Positions 31,815 through 40,390 of a DNA stretch of 64,000 nt are shown here, piece after piece. Each line of letters begins with the position of its first letter. Position 1 is the stretch's first letter. Origin of the DNA: JAFGJQ01 sp964495075 (GTDB lineage Bacteria; Planctomycetota; Phycisphaerae; UBA1845); assembly GCA_964495075.1 (NCBI GenBank), contig CAZBUJ010000020.1, forward strand, positions 1 through 64,000. The letters run 5' to 3'. The notes under the pieces are model-generated. The model had not been told where the DNA came from. It saw nothing but the letters and a program-made list of their open reading frames with translations, and searched no databases. Made by a program: the position numbers and the translations under genes.

Positions 31815-32516
31815 GTGTTGGATTCGAGAGTAGTGATTGTGACGGGTGCAGGCCGCGGCATCGGCCGGGCCACGTGCCGGCGGTTCGCGGCGGCGGGAGA
31901 TCAGGTCGTGGCCGCGGCGAGGACGGCCGTCCAGCTTGAAGAGACCTGCGAGGCGGTGGAGCGCGAGGGTGGCGCGTGCATGGTCGTGGTATGTGACCTC
32001 GTTCGCCCGGACGAAGTGGGGGGGTTGATCGAGACGGCCCGCGAGGCGCTCGGTCGCGTGGATGTGCTGGTCAACAACGCCGGTGTGGCCGTCACCCGTC
32101 CCATCGACGAGATCGACGCGGATTCCTTCGCGCGGATGCAGGCGGTCAACGTGGACGCGGTGTTCCACGCGTGCCATGCGGTCTGGCCGATCATGCGGGA
32201 GCAGGGCGGGGGCGTGATCATCAACGTTTCGTCGATCGCGGCGTACGATCCGTTCCCCGGCTTCGGGACGTACGGGGCGTCCAAGGCGTGGGTCAACGCG
32301 TTCACCCGCGGGTTGGCGGAAGAAGGTCGTCCGCTGAACATCCGCGCGTTCGCGGTGGCGCCCGGGGCGGTGGACACGGAAATGATGCGGGCGGCGATTC
32401 CCGACTTCCCCGCCGACAAGGCGCTCGATCCCAGCGCCGTGGCGGAGATGATCTTCATGCTGGCGGAACCGGGCTGTGGTCCGGCGACGGGGCAGGTCAT
32501 CACCGTCAAGAAGTAG
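31815..32516 (+). CDS. short-chain dehydrogenase/reductase
   Basis: Encodes a 233-residue classical SDR. The nucleotide-binding TGAGRGIG is at 10-17, NNAG at 87-90, and the catalytic Ser140, Tyr153 and Lys157 are in place (YGASK). Arg36 after the second strand suggests NADP(H) preference. The substrate is unknown; the sequence resembles 3-oxoacyl-ACP reductase-like and sepiapterin reductase-like enzymes. GTG was chosen as start because AGGAGG lies four bases upstream and the Rossmann fold begins at once. Confidence 0.85.
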   Translation: MLDSRVVIVTGAGRGIGRATCRRFAAAGDQVVAAARTAVQLEETCEAVEREGGACMVVVCDLVRPDEVGGLIETAREALGRVDVLVNNAGVAVTRPIDEIDADSFARMQAVNVDAVFHACHAVWPIMREQGGGVIINVSSIAAYDPFPGFGTYGASKAWVNAFTRGLAEEGRPLNIRAFAVAPGAVDTEMMRAAIPDFPADKALDPSAVAEMIFMLAEPGCGPATGQVITVKK

Positions 32517-32578
32517 GTCGATCCGGCCCCGCGGGGGACGGATTGGTGCCAACTGTTTGACACTTTCTGGGCGATGGC

Positions 32579-33322
32579 ATGACGGACGTACTGGGCGCGT
32601 TGATTGACGGGGCGGCGACGCGGCTTCGCGGCGCCGGTGCGGTGTGCTGCATGACGGGTGCCGGGGTGTCGGCGGAGAGCGGGGTACCGACGTTTCGCGG
32701 TGCGGGCGGTTTGTGGGAAGGGCGGCGGGCGGAGTCGCTCGCCACTCCGGAGGCGTTTGCCGCCGATCCGGACGACGTGTGGCGATTCTATCTGTGGCGT
32801 CGCCGCGTGCTGGCCGGGTGCAAGCCGAATCCCGGGCATTACGCTCTGGCCGAACTGGAGCGGCTCGTTTCAGACTTCACACTGGTGACGCAGAACGTGG
32901 ACGGCCTGCACCCCCGGGCGGGCAGTCGCAACGTGCTGGCCCTGCACGGCGACATCTGGATCGACCGGTGCACGCGCTGCGGGTACGAGTCGCGGGCGGC
33001 GGGCGAGGACTTCGAAACCGTTCCCCATTGCCGGAAGTGCCGGGCCATGGCGCGGCCGGGCGTCGTCTGGTTCGGTGAGATGCTGCCCATGGACGTGCTG
33101 GAAGGGGCCCAGCAGGCATGCGCCCGCTGTGCGGTGATGCTGGTCGTGGGCACCAGTTCGGTGGTCCAGCCGGCAGCGTCCCTGGCAGACTGGGCGCGGG
33201 ACAACGGGGCGGCCGTCATCGAGGTCAATCCGAAGGCCACTCCACTGACCGCGGCGGCGGACCTGGCGATTCCCGGTCCGTCCGGCGAAATCCTCCCGGC
33301 GATTGTCGAGCGATTGCAATGA
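32579..33322 (+). CDS. Sir2-family NAD-dependent deacylase
   Basis: Encodes 247 residues. NAD-binding GAGVSAESG is at 27-35, TQNVDGLH at 104-111 and the catalytic His is H123. Two zinc pairs are C131/C134 and C151/C154. Tyr71 and Arg74 (YLWR) match the Y-x-x-R signature of class III sirtuins, which prefer succinyl- or malonyl-lysine over acetyl-lysine. It may be co-transcribed with the SDR gene 62 bp upstream. Confidence 0.92.
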   Translation: MTDVLGALIDGAATRLRGAGAVCCMTGAGVSAESGVPTFRGAGGLWEGRRAESLATPEAFAADPDDVWRFYLWRRRVLAGCKPNPGHYALAELERLVSDFTLVTQNVDGLHPRAGSRNVLALHGDIWIDRCTRCGYESRAAGEDFETVPHCRKCRAMARPGVVWFGEMLPMDVLEGAQQACARCAVMLVVGTSSVVQPAASLADWARDNGAAVIEVNPKATPLTAAADLAIPGPSGEILPAIVERLQ

Positions 33323-33358
33323 GGCGGGCGGGACCGCCACGGCGGCGGGCTGCGCCGC

Positions 33359-35164
33359 TCAGTTGACCTTGGCGACGACGAGGGTCTGGTCGTCGGTCTT
33401 GTCGGCCAGTCCGGCGAAGCGACGTACGTCCCAGAGCAACTGCTGGGCGATGCGGGGCGCGACCAGATCCCGGTGGCGGCGAAGGGACGAAATGACCCGT
33501 TCGCGCCCGTATGCTTCCTCGTCGAAGTTCATGGCCTCCGTCACGCCGTCGGTGAACATGACGAGGATGTCCCCGGACCGCAGATCGACGACGTCCATCT
33601 GGTAGGACTCGCCCGGGTCGATGCCGAGCACCATGCCGCCGGTGCGCAGCCGGAAGATGTCGTCACCGCGGAGCAGCAGGGGCGGTTCGTGTCCCGCGTT
33701 GCAGTAGGTCAGCTGCGATCCGTCGGCCCGGAACACCCCGTAAAACAGCGTCACGAACTCGCTGATCAGCGTGTCGCGGTGCAAACCACGATTGACGCGG
33801 CCCATGATGTCATTGATGTCGAAGATGCTGTCCGCGTGAGCCCGGAGCCCGGTCCGCACGGATGCCATGAGCAGGGCGGCCGGGATGCCTTTGCCGACTA
33901 CGTCGGCGATGCAGAGGCCAAGATTGCCCTCCGGCAGGTCGATGAAGTCGTAGAAATCGCCGCTGACTTCGAGTCGCGGATCGTATACCGCACCGAAGGT
34001 GATGCGACGATGGGCCGGCAGCGGTGAGATCATCCGTTGCTGAATCTCGGCGGCGTGCGCGAGTTGTCGGCGGTAGCGTTCGTTGGCCCGGCGCTGATCG
34101 TACAGGCGAGTGTGCGTGATGGCGCCCGCGATCTGCGAGCCGATGGCCTGGAGCAGCCCGGTCTCCAGGCTGGAGAAGTGCTGGACGTGATCGCTGTAGA
34201 TCCGGAGCACGCCGACCGCGTCGCCCCGGTAGGCGATGGGCACGCACAGGCAACTGACGAGCCCTTCGCGGCGAAGGGCGTCCGGGTATTGCACCCGCGG
34301 ATCGGTCCCCACGTCTTCGATGTAGACGGTTTCTCCCCCCAGCGCTGTCCGGTCGACGGGGCTGTCGGCCACGGTCACCGTGCCTTTGGCGAGGTACTCC
34401 GGCGACAGGTTGTGGGCGGCCTGCAGAACGAGTTCGTTGGTGTCTTCGGCGATCAGTCGGAGGGCGGCCGCCTTGACGTTCATGACGCGGCAGACGTGGG
34501 CGGCGGTCTGGTTGAGGATGTCGCGCAGGTCGCCGGTGCCGGCCAGCAAACCGGTGACGTCACAGATGGTACTGATTTCTTTCAGCCGCAGCCGGATTTC
34601 GTAGCGTTGCTCGCAGAGGGTGGTGATGATCCGGGCAAGCACGTGCGGCAGCCGGGTCGCGGATTCGGTGCGGTACGTGGGCTCGCGGAGCAGGGCGTCG
34701 CGCAGTTGCTCCGGGTCGAGGCGATAACGGGCGGCGATGTCGGCGACTCGCTCGTCGGAGATGATCGGCTCCGGCATGCCGCCGGCGGCGACGATGCCAA
34801 GCCGTTGTCCAAGCCCCTCGATGGGGGCGGTGAGCAGGTTCATGCCGAGGTCGCATGCGGCCGGTGGGGGTTGGCCCGGGTCAGACTCGCCGATCGCGCG
34901 TACGGCGGCCGCCACGCACTCGGTACACAGCTCCCGCTGGGCGTCGGCGAGGTTGCAGCCGGGGGTAGCGCAGGAGGGCCGGGTGATCCGCCGGCCGTCC
35001 CGGTCGAGGATCTGGATCGACAGCCGGCCGAGCGACGCGAAGCTGTCCTGCAGATCCTGCAGCAGGGAGACGTCGACGAAGTCGACGAGGCGCACAGGGG
35101 CGCTGGTGCGTGGCCCGCCAGAGTTGCCGTGAGCGTTCGGCCTGGGTTTCGAGTCGGTAGGCAT
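33359..35164 (-). CDS. PocR-GAF-SpoIIE signalling phosphatase
   Basis: Encodes 601 residues. The N-terminal part (about 25-170) has SCATPGCN and ELCTECV cysteine motifs typical of the PocR ligand-binding domain. A GAF domain follows (about 205-350), then a PP2C-like SpoIIE domain (about 375-600) with VSGDFYDFIDL, ADVVGKGIPAALLMA and the C-terminal MFTDGVTEA and KTDDQTLVV metal-binding motifs. Such proteins dephosphorylate anti-anti-sigma factors or related switches on sensing a small ligand or redox change. No partner gene lies next to it. Confidence 0.88.
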   Translation of the reverse strand: MPTDSKPRPNAHGNSGGPRTSAPVRLVDFVDVSLLQDLQDSFASLGRLSIQILDRDGRRITRPSCATPGCNLADAQRELCTECVAAAVRAIGESDPGQPPPAACDLGMNLLTAPIEGLGQRLGIVAAGGMPEPIISDERVADIAARYRLDPEQLRDALLREPTYRTESATRLPHVLARIITTLCEQRYEIRLRLKEISTICDVTGLLAGTGDLRDILNQTAAHVCRVMNVKAAALRLIAEDTNELVLQAAHNLSPEYLAKGTVTVADSPVDRTALGGETVYIEDVGTDPRVQYPDALRREGLVSCLCVPIAYRGDAVGVLRIYSDHVQHFSSLETGLLQAIGSQIAGAITHTRLYDQRRANERYRRQLAHAAEIQQRMISPLPAHRRITFGAVYDPRLEVSGDFYDFIDLPEGNLGLCIADVVGKGIPAALLMASVRTGLRAHADSIFDINDIMGRVNRGLHRDTLISEFVTLFYGVFRADGSQLTYCNAGHEPPLLLRGDDIFRLRTGGMVLGIDPGESYQMDVVDLRSGDILVMFTDGVTEAMNFDEEAYGRERVISSLRRHRDLVAPRIAQQLLWDVRRFAGLADKTDDQTLVVAKVN

Positions 35165-35253
35165 GGGTGGCCGATCGTCCAGGACGCCTCCCTGCGTCGT
35201 TTGGTGCGTCCGTCGCTACAGCACAACGAACGGCTTTGACTCCCCGCCCGGAG

Positions 35254-35281
35254 ATCATAGCGGGAAACCACGTTCCCGCAA
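35254..35281 (-). promoter_or_regulatory. promoter with overlapping palindrome, SpoIIE gene
   Basis: On the minus strand TTGCGG (35281-35276) and TATGAT (35259-35254) are separated by 16 bases. The spacer contains a perfect inverted repeat GCGGGAA-N6-TTCCCGC (35260-35279), well placed as a repressor operator. Transcription would start about 85 bases before the ATG. Confidence 0.5.
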
Positions 35282-35581
35282 TGTGGGCGCAGGGGGACGG
35301 ACGGCCGGAGCCGGGAGGGGACCTGTGAGGCCCGGCCGGCCGCTTCTTCGATCCCCGGCCCGTCCGAGACCGAGTTGAGCGGGACGCCTCGTGTGGAGGG
35401 CATCTCCCGATGGGCCCGGCTCGGGCGGCGCGGCGGACGCTGCCCCCGGTCCATGCGGCGGTCGGCGTCCTGTGCCGGAGCGTCCGGTTGGTGCCATTTG
35501 GTGATTTCACCTGGCGTCGGTTGCGGTTGTCTGGTACAGGGCCGGTGTGTCCGATTGACTACCAGCCGAGGCGCCATTCGG
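35282..35581. other. divergent intergenic region
   Basis: About 300 bases between the SpoIIE promoter and the lipoprotein start. A frame is open here continuous with the lipoprotein, but the sequence is Arg/Cys-rich and not protein-like. No clear promoter for the lipoprotein was found. Confidence 0.4.
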
Positions 35582-36127
35582 ATGAGCAGGAGACGATCCG
35601 CGAAGCTGATGCTGTTGCCGGTTGTTTCGGCCGGGCTGGTGCTCTCAGGTTGCGGTCAGCCGAGTCGAATGCCCTTGGCCCGGTCGGTGCTTTCTGGTCC
35701 GGCCCGGCTGGTCTGGTGGTACGTTGATTTCGAGAATGACGTACGCCCGCCCGTCGTTGGCGTTGAAATAGCACTCGAGGGGTCGCGGACGGAGCAGTGG
35801 ATTCTCGCGCGCAATGGGATTCGGCGCTATCGCTTTGATGGCGGTAACCAGGTGTACGCCGGTCTTCCGATGCCCGCATGGTCCACGTGCAATGACTTTG
35901 AGTTCGTCCGGAACTGGCTGACCTATTACCTGCCGCACAGGGTCCGGTCCCCGCTGCCTCTGGAGGCGGTCGCCGGACTGAGCACCATGGCCGACGTCGT
36001 CCGATTGATGCAAGTCCATTGGCCGGAGCAGATGGTCTCGCCGCCCCGGGGAATGACCTCGCATGCCGTGGCCGAGCAGACCGACCAGTTCCGGCACGGC
36101 CTGTCCGAGCTGCTCAAGGCCCTGTAG
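35582..36127 (+). CDS. lipoprotein of unknown function
   Basis: Encodes 181 residues starting MSRRRSAKLMLLPVV, with a lipobox LSGC at about 22-25. The mature part has WYVDFENDVRPPVVGVEIAL and a Trp/Tyr-rich central segment, and is probably anchored on the periplasmic side. No family is recognised. The frame is open 69 codons upstream, but the signal peptide fixes the start at 35582. Confidence 0.65.
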   Translation: MSRRRSAKLMLLPVVSAGLVLSGCGQPSRMPLARSVLSGPARLVWWYVDFENDVRPPVVGVEIALEGSRTEQWILARNGIRRYRFDGGNQVYAGLPMPAWSTCNDFEFVRNWLTYYLPHRVRSPLPLEAVAGLSTMADVVRLMQVHWPEQMVSPPRGMTSHAVAEQTDQFRHGLSELLKAL

Positions 36128-36181
36128 CCGGCTTGCCCGGAAACACCCTCGTCGACGATGTCCGTCCCCGTCGGTCGATGA

Positions 36182-36268
36182 CTACGCGCCCGCCGATGTG
36201 CTGAGCAGCCCGAAAATGAAACTCAGAAACTGGGCGAAGAATATCGTGAACAGGTCATAGAATCGCAT
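36182..36268 (-). CDS. 28-residue single-helix membrane protein
   Basis: Encodes MRFYDLFTIFFAQFLSFIFG and a short tail ending in TSAGA. It is one Phe-rich hydrophobic helix with a charged N terminus. AGGAG lies seven bases before the ATG. It is downstream of the cusA-like gene on the same strand, 50 bp after its stop, so it may be the last gene of the efflux operon. Confidence 0.5.
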   Translation of the reverse strand: MRFYDLFTIFFAQFLSFIFGLLSTSAGA

Positions 36269-36319
36269 CGCACGTCTCCTGTCAGGTCACCTCGATTGTG
36301 AACGTCATTCGCCCCGGAC

Positions 36320-39300
36320 TCACGACGCGATGCGTTCAAAGTCCGGGTCTGGAAGTCCGAGTTTCCATTTGGTCTGCTTGATCGCGCAGTAGCAGGTCGG
36401 GACGACGAAAATCGAGATGAGCGCGACGAGCATGCCGCCGAAGACGGGGAGGGCCATCGGCGTCATGACGTCGCTCCCGCGACCGGTCGTCAGCAGCACG
36501 GGTGCCAGGGCGGCCAGCGTCGTGAATGTGGTCATCAAGGTCGGACGGATTCGTCGCAGGCCGGCCTGGACCACGCGGTTCTCGATCTCTTCATATCGCC
36601 GGACCTTATGGGAGCGGAACGTCTGGTCGAGGTAGGTGCCGATGACGATGCCGTCGTCGACGGCGATTCCGAACAGCGCGATAAAGCCGACCCACACGGC
36701 GACGGTCAGGTACATGTGGTCGCCGGGAAACGGCCGGTCCATCACTCCGATCGTGAAGAGCCAATCCTGGATGGGCGGCCACCAGTCGAGCAGGATGAAG
36801 CCGCCCGAAAACGCGACCGGAATGGCGAGAAAGATCACCAGCGTGAGCGGCCACCGCTTGAACTGGAGGTAGATCAGCACGAAGTTGATGAGCAGCACCG
36901 CCGGCACGAGAATCGCCAGGCGGCGTTTGGCCCGGATGTTGCGCTCGTAACTCCCCGCCCAGCGCAGGTGGTAGCCTTCGGGCATCTCCAATTCGCCGTT
37001 GATGATGGCCTCGTCGATGATGCGCTGGCCGTTGCGGACGAGCGTCGTCTCGTCGATGCCCCGGTTGCTCATGGTTACGTAGCTGACGTACTTCGCCCCT
37101 TCGCGCCGGACACTCATGGGTCCGGTCACACGACGAATCTCCGCGACCATGCCGATGGGAATCTGTGCCCCGCCCGGCGTCGGCACGAGGATGCGTTCGA
37201 GGTCCGGCACCTCGTCGCGCAGCTCACGCTCGTAACGGATGCGCACGGGATACCGGTCGAGCCCTTCGTAGGTCGTGGTCAGGTTTCTGCCGCCGATGGC
37301 GACTTCGATGACCTGTTGTACGTCGGCGATGTTCACCCCGTAGCGGGCGATGGCCTGGCGATCGATCCGGAACTCCAGGTAGGGCTTGCCACTGATGCGG
37401 ATGGCGTTGATGGCCTGGGCGTGGTCAAGACGCGTGCGAAGAAGCTGCTCGATCTGGACGGCGAGCTGTTCGCACCGCTTGATGCTGTCGCCGTAGACTT
37501 TGATGCCGATCTTGGCGTTGAGGCCGGTGCTGAGCATCTCCACCCGTGTGCGGATGGGCTGGAGCTGCACGGACGGCAGGACGCCCGGGAAGCGGCCCGC
37601 GGCTTTGATGTCGTCCCAGATCTCGTCCATCGTGCGCTTGCGTTGCCTTCCGGCGAACTCGGTGTCGTCGACTTCGGGCCACGCGTCCCGCGGCTTGAGC
37701 AGGATCATCGTCTCGATCATTCCGACCGGAGCGGGATCGAGCGGCGACTCGATGCGGCCGAGCTTGCCGACCACCAGCTCCACCTCCGGGATCCGGGCGA
37801 ACTGGATGTCCTGCTTCTGCATGACGTTCATGACGGTGTTGATCGAGCCCGCCGGGAGCACGCTCGGCATGTACAGGAAGTCGCCCTCGTCCAGCGGCGG
37901 CATGAACTCCTGGCCGATTCCGTCGGGCTTGAGCAGCGATTGCAGCGGCGCGTAGTCGCTGAACGAGCCGGTCGGGGCCGGGGTGAGGACGGACGCGATC
38001 GCCGCTTCGTTTCGTTCGACGACGTTCGTTCGGTCGAATACAATTGCCGCGACCAGGAATACACCGACGGCGGAAACGCGCCGGGTCCACCGCGGCCAGG
38101 TCGGACCGGCGGCGCCGCCCGCTCGGCGTAACCCGATCACGACGCGAACCGTGTCGACGAGAAGCGGAACCAGCACGAACCCGACCACCGCCGCCAGGCC
38201 GACGTCCAGCCACCACGCGGCCGTCCAGGTGAGGGGGGACAAGCCGACCTCCTCGAGCGGCCAGAACAGCACGCCCAGCAGCGTGCCCGGGCCAAGCCAG
38301 ATGGCGAGGCCCCAGATCACGAACGCGACCGGAATGGCGAGAAACGAGGCCTTGTGGTGCAGGATCCAGCGCAGCGTCGGCTCGTACAACCGGTGAATGA
38401 GCCGACTCACCGGGTTTTGCTCGATCGGCTTGATGCGCTCGCGCAACGTCACGATGACCACCAGCCCGACCGCGATGCCGACGGCGACGGCCGTGGGGAA
38501 CGACGACCAGCCGACGTAGGCCTCGATGGCGCGGGTGAATCCGAGCAGTCGCGGATGGACCGCTTCGGCGCGGGCCCACCCGGTGCCCAGCGCCGTGCCG
38601 ATCACGGCCGCCACGCCGACCGCGAGCGGCAGGCTCGGGCGACGATTCCTGAGCAGTGCCGAGGCCAGCGGCGGGACCAACGTCAACGCGAGAAGCACCG
38701 CGCCGACCATGCAGAACGTCTTCGTCCAGGCCAGCGGCGTGAACAGCTTGGCCGCCTGTCCTTCCAGGAAGAACACCGGCACGAACGAGACCACCGTCGT
38801 GCTGATCGCGGTGAGAATGGCCGAGCCGACCTCCGTGGCCGCTTCGCGTACGAGTTCGCTGCGCCGCCGCAGGTCGACGATCTCGCGGCGCTCGCCGCGT
38901 TCGTCCGTCTCGACGCGCGTGTACTCGCCGCGATGACCGGTGAGATACTGGTAGATGTTCTCCAGCATCACAATCCCCATGTCGACCATCGTGCCAATCG
39001 CGATGGCAATGCCGGCCAGGCTCATGATGTTGCTGGGCAGATCGAGGGCCTGCATGCACGTGAACGCGAACAGCACGGCTAACGGCAGCGTGACGGCGAT
39101 GACGAGGCTGCTGCGGAAGTGCAGCAGGAAGAGCACCACCGCCACCACCGTGATCACGAGTTCCTGGCTGAGGGCCGTGGTCAACGTCCCCATCGTCTCG
39201 TCGATCAGGTTGGACCGATCGTAGAATGCGTTGATGCGCACGCCGGGCGGCAGACCCCGTTCCATGCCGTCGATCTTGTTCTTGACTCGCGCGATGACGG

Positions 39301-40390
39301 CGAGCGGGTTTTCACCGAACCGCATGGTGACCGCGCCGCCGACGGCCTCGGCGCCCAGCTTGTCCAGCGCACCGCGGCGGAAGTCCGGGCCGACGCCGAC
39401 CGTTGCGACCTGGTGCACGTAGACCGGGGTGCCGTTGTCGGCGTGGATGGCCACGTTCTCGATATCGTGAATGACCGCCGCTTCGCGGGCGGCACGGTCG
39501 GCGACGCTTCGCCGCTCGCCCCCCAGGAAGCCGACACCGCGGATAAGAATCTCCATCCCGTTCTCTTCCACGACCTTGGCGCCCACATCGATGTTCGCGT
39601 TCTTGATCGCCGCGACGAGACGCGCGAGCGGGGTCTTGAAAGCCAGCAGGGCCTCGGGATTCACGTCGATCTGGTACTGACGCACGTAGCCGCCGATGCT
39701 GGCCACTTCGCTGACGCCCTCAACGCTCTCCAGCGCGAGCTTCACATCGAAGTCCTGGATGCTGCGAAGGCGGTCGAGCGGGAGTTGGCTGAATGCGAGC
39801 GACCCGCCGCCGACGGGATCGGTGAACGGCGCGGCCGCGTCAACCGTTGCGGCCAGCGTCGGATTGCTTTCGAGAAGCGCCGACCGCGAGGCCGCGGTCA
39901 GCACGCCGTCCCCGCCAAAACGCAGCCCCGGGCGATCGGGCGAGTACCAACCGTTCTCGACCGTGTACCAGAAAACCTGCCCCAGCGCCGTCGCGTCCGG
40001 GCCGAGCCGCGGTGTGACGCCGGACGGTAGCTGACTCTGGGCGACGTTGAGGCGCTCGAGCACGCGACTCCGGGCCCAGTAGAACTCGGCGTCGTCCTGA
40101 AAAACGACGTAGACGATGGACCAGCCGAAGCCGCTGGTCGCCCGGATCTCCTTGACTTCCGGCACGCCTTGCAACGCCACCGTGAGCGGGTAGGTAACCT
40201 GTTCGTCCACGTCCTTCGGGCTGCGCCCCATCCACTCACTGAATACAATCACCTGGTTCTCGGCGATGTCCGGGATGGCGTCTTTCGGGTTTCGTTCGAA
40301 CGACTGCCAACCGATGACGGCCAACGCACCGGCCAGAATCAACGCCAGCAGCGGAGTCCGCAGAAACGTGCGGATGAGCCCGTTAATCAT
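36320..40390 (-). CDS. cusA: CusA-type copper/silver RND efflux pump
   Basis: Encodes a 1356-residue inner-membrane pump. The substrate methionines of E. coli CusA (573, 623, 672) are matched by EGDFLYMPS, APVGMIET and RVEMLSTG, pointing to Cu(I)/Ag(I). Proton-relay acids appear in GTMVDMGIVMLEN and GIAVDDGIVIG. It is about 310 residues longer than CusA: one insertion of about 55 residues follows GQVFWYTVENG, and another of about 150 or more, with extra hydrophobic segments, precedes FMPPLDEGD. GAGGAGG precedes the ATG, which overlaps the adaptor gene stop by eight bases. Confidence 0.9.
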   Translation of the reverse strand: MINGLIRTFLRTPLLALILAGALAVIGWQSFERNPKDAIPDIAENQVIVFSEWMGRSPKDVDEQVTYPLTVALQGVPEVKEIRATSGFGWSIVYVVFQDDAEFYWARSRVLERLNVAQSQLPSGVTPRLGPDATALGQVFWYTVENGWYSPDRPGLRFGGDGVLTAASRSALLESNPTLAATVDAAAPFTDPVGGGSLAFSQLPLDRLRSIQDFDVKLALESVEGVSEVASIGGYVRQYQIDVNPEALLAFKTPLARLVAAIKNANIDVGAKVVEENGMEILIRGVGFLGGERRSVADRAAREAAVIHDIENVAIHADNGTPVYVHQVATVGVGPDFRRGALDKLGAEAVGGAVTMRFGENPLAVIARVKNKIDGMERGLPPGVRINAFYDRSNLIDETMGTLTTALSQELVITVVAVVLFLLHFRSSLVIAVTLPLAVLFAFTCMQALDLPSNIMSLAGIAIAIGTMVDMGIVMLENIYQYLTGHRGEYTRVETDERGERREIVDLRRRSELVREAATEVGSAILTAISTTVVSFVPVFFLEGQAAKLFTPLAWTKTFCMVGAVLLALTLVPPLASALLRNRRPSLPLAVGVAAVIGTALGTGWARAEAVHPRLLGFTRAIEAYVGWSSFPTAVAVGIAVGLVVIVTLRERIKPIEQNPVSRLIHRLYEPTLRWILHHKASFLAIPVAFVIWGLAIWLGPGTLLGVLFWPLEEVGLSPLTWTAAWWLDVGLAAVVGFVLVPLLVDTVRVVIGLRRAGGAAGPTWPRWTRRVSAVGVFLVAAIVFDRTNVVERNEAAIASVLTPAPTGSFSDYAPLQSLLKPDGIGQEFMPPLDEGDFLYMPSVLPAGSINTVMNVMQKQDIQFARIPEVELVVGKLGRIESPLDPAPVGMIETMILLKPRDAWPEVDDTEFAGRQRKRTMDEIWDDIKAAGRFPGVLPSVQLQPIRTRVEMLSTGLNAKIGIKVYGDSIKRCEQLAVQIEQLLRTRLDHAQAINAIRISGKPYLEFRIDRQAIARYGVNIADVQQVIEVAIGGRNLTTTYEGLDRYPVRIRYERELRDEVPDLERILVPTPGGAQIPIGMVAEIRRVTGPMSVRREGAKYVSYVTMSNRGIDETTLVRNGQRIIDEAIINGELEMPEGYHLRWAGSYERNIRAKRRLAILVPAVLLINFVLIYLQFKRWPLTLVIFLAIPVAFSGGFILLDWWPPIQDWLFTIGVMDRPFPGDHMYLTVAVWVGFIALFGIAVDDGIVIGTYLDQTFRSHKVRRYEEIENRVVQAGLRRIRPTLMTTFTTLAALAPVLLTTGRGSDVMTPMALPVFGGMLVALISIFVVPTCYCAIKQTKWKLGLPDPDFERIAS

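Noticed and set aside
36608..38131. Plus-strand open frame of 507 codons opposite cusA
   Set aside because: The cusA frame has intact pump motifs throughout; the plus-strand product is His/Asp/Val-rich nonsense without domains.
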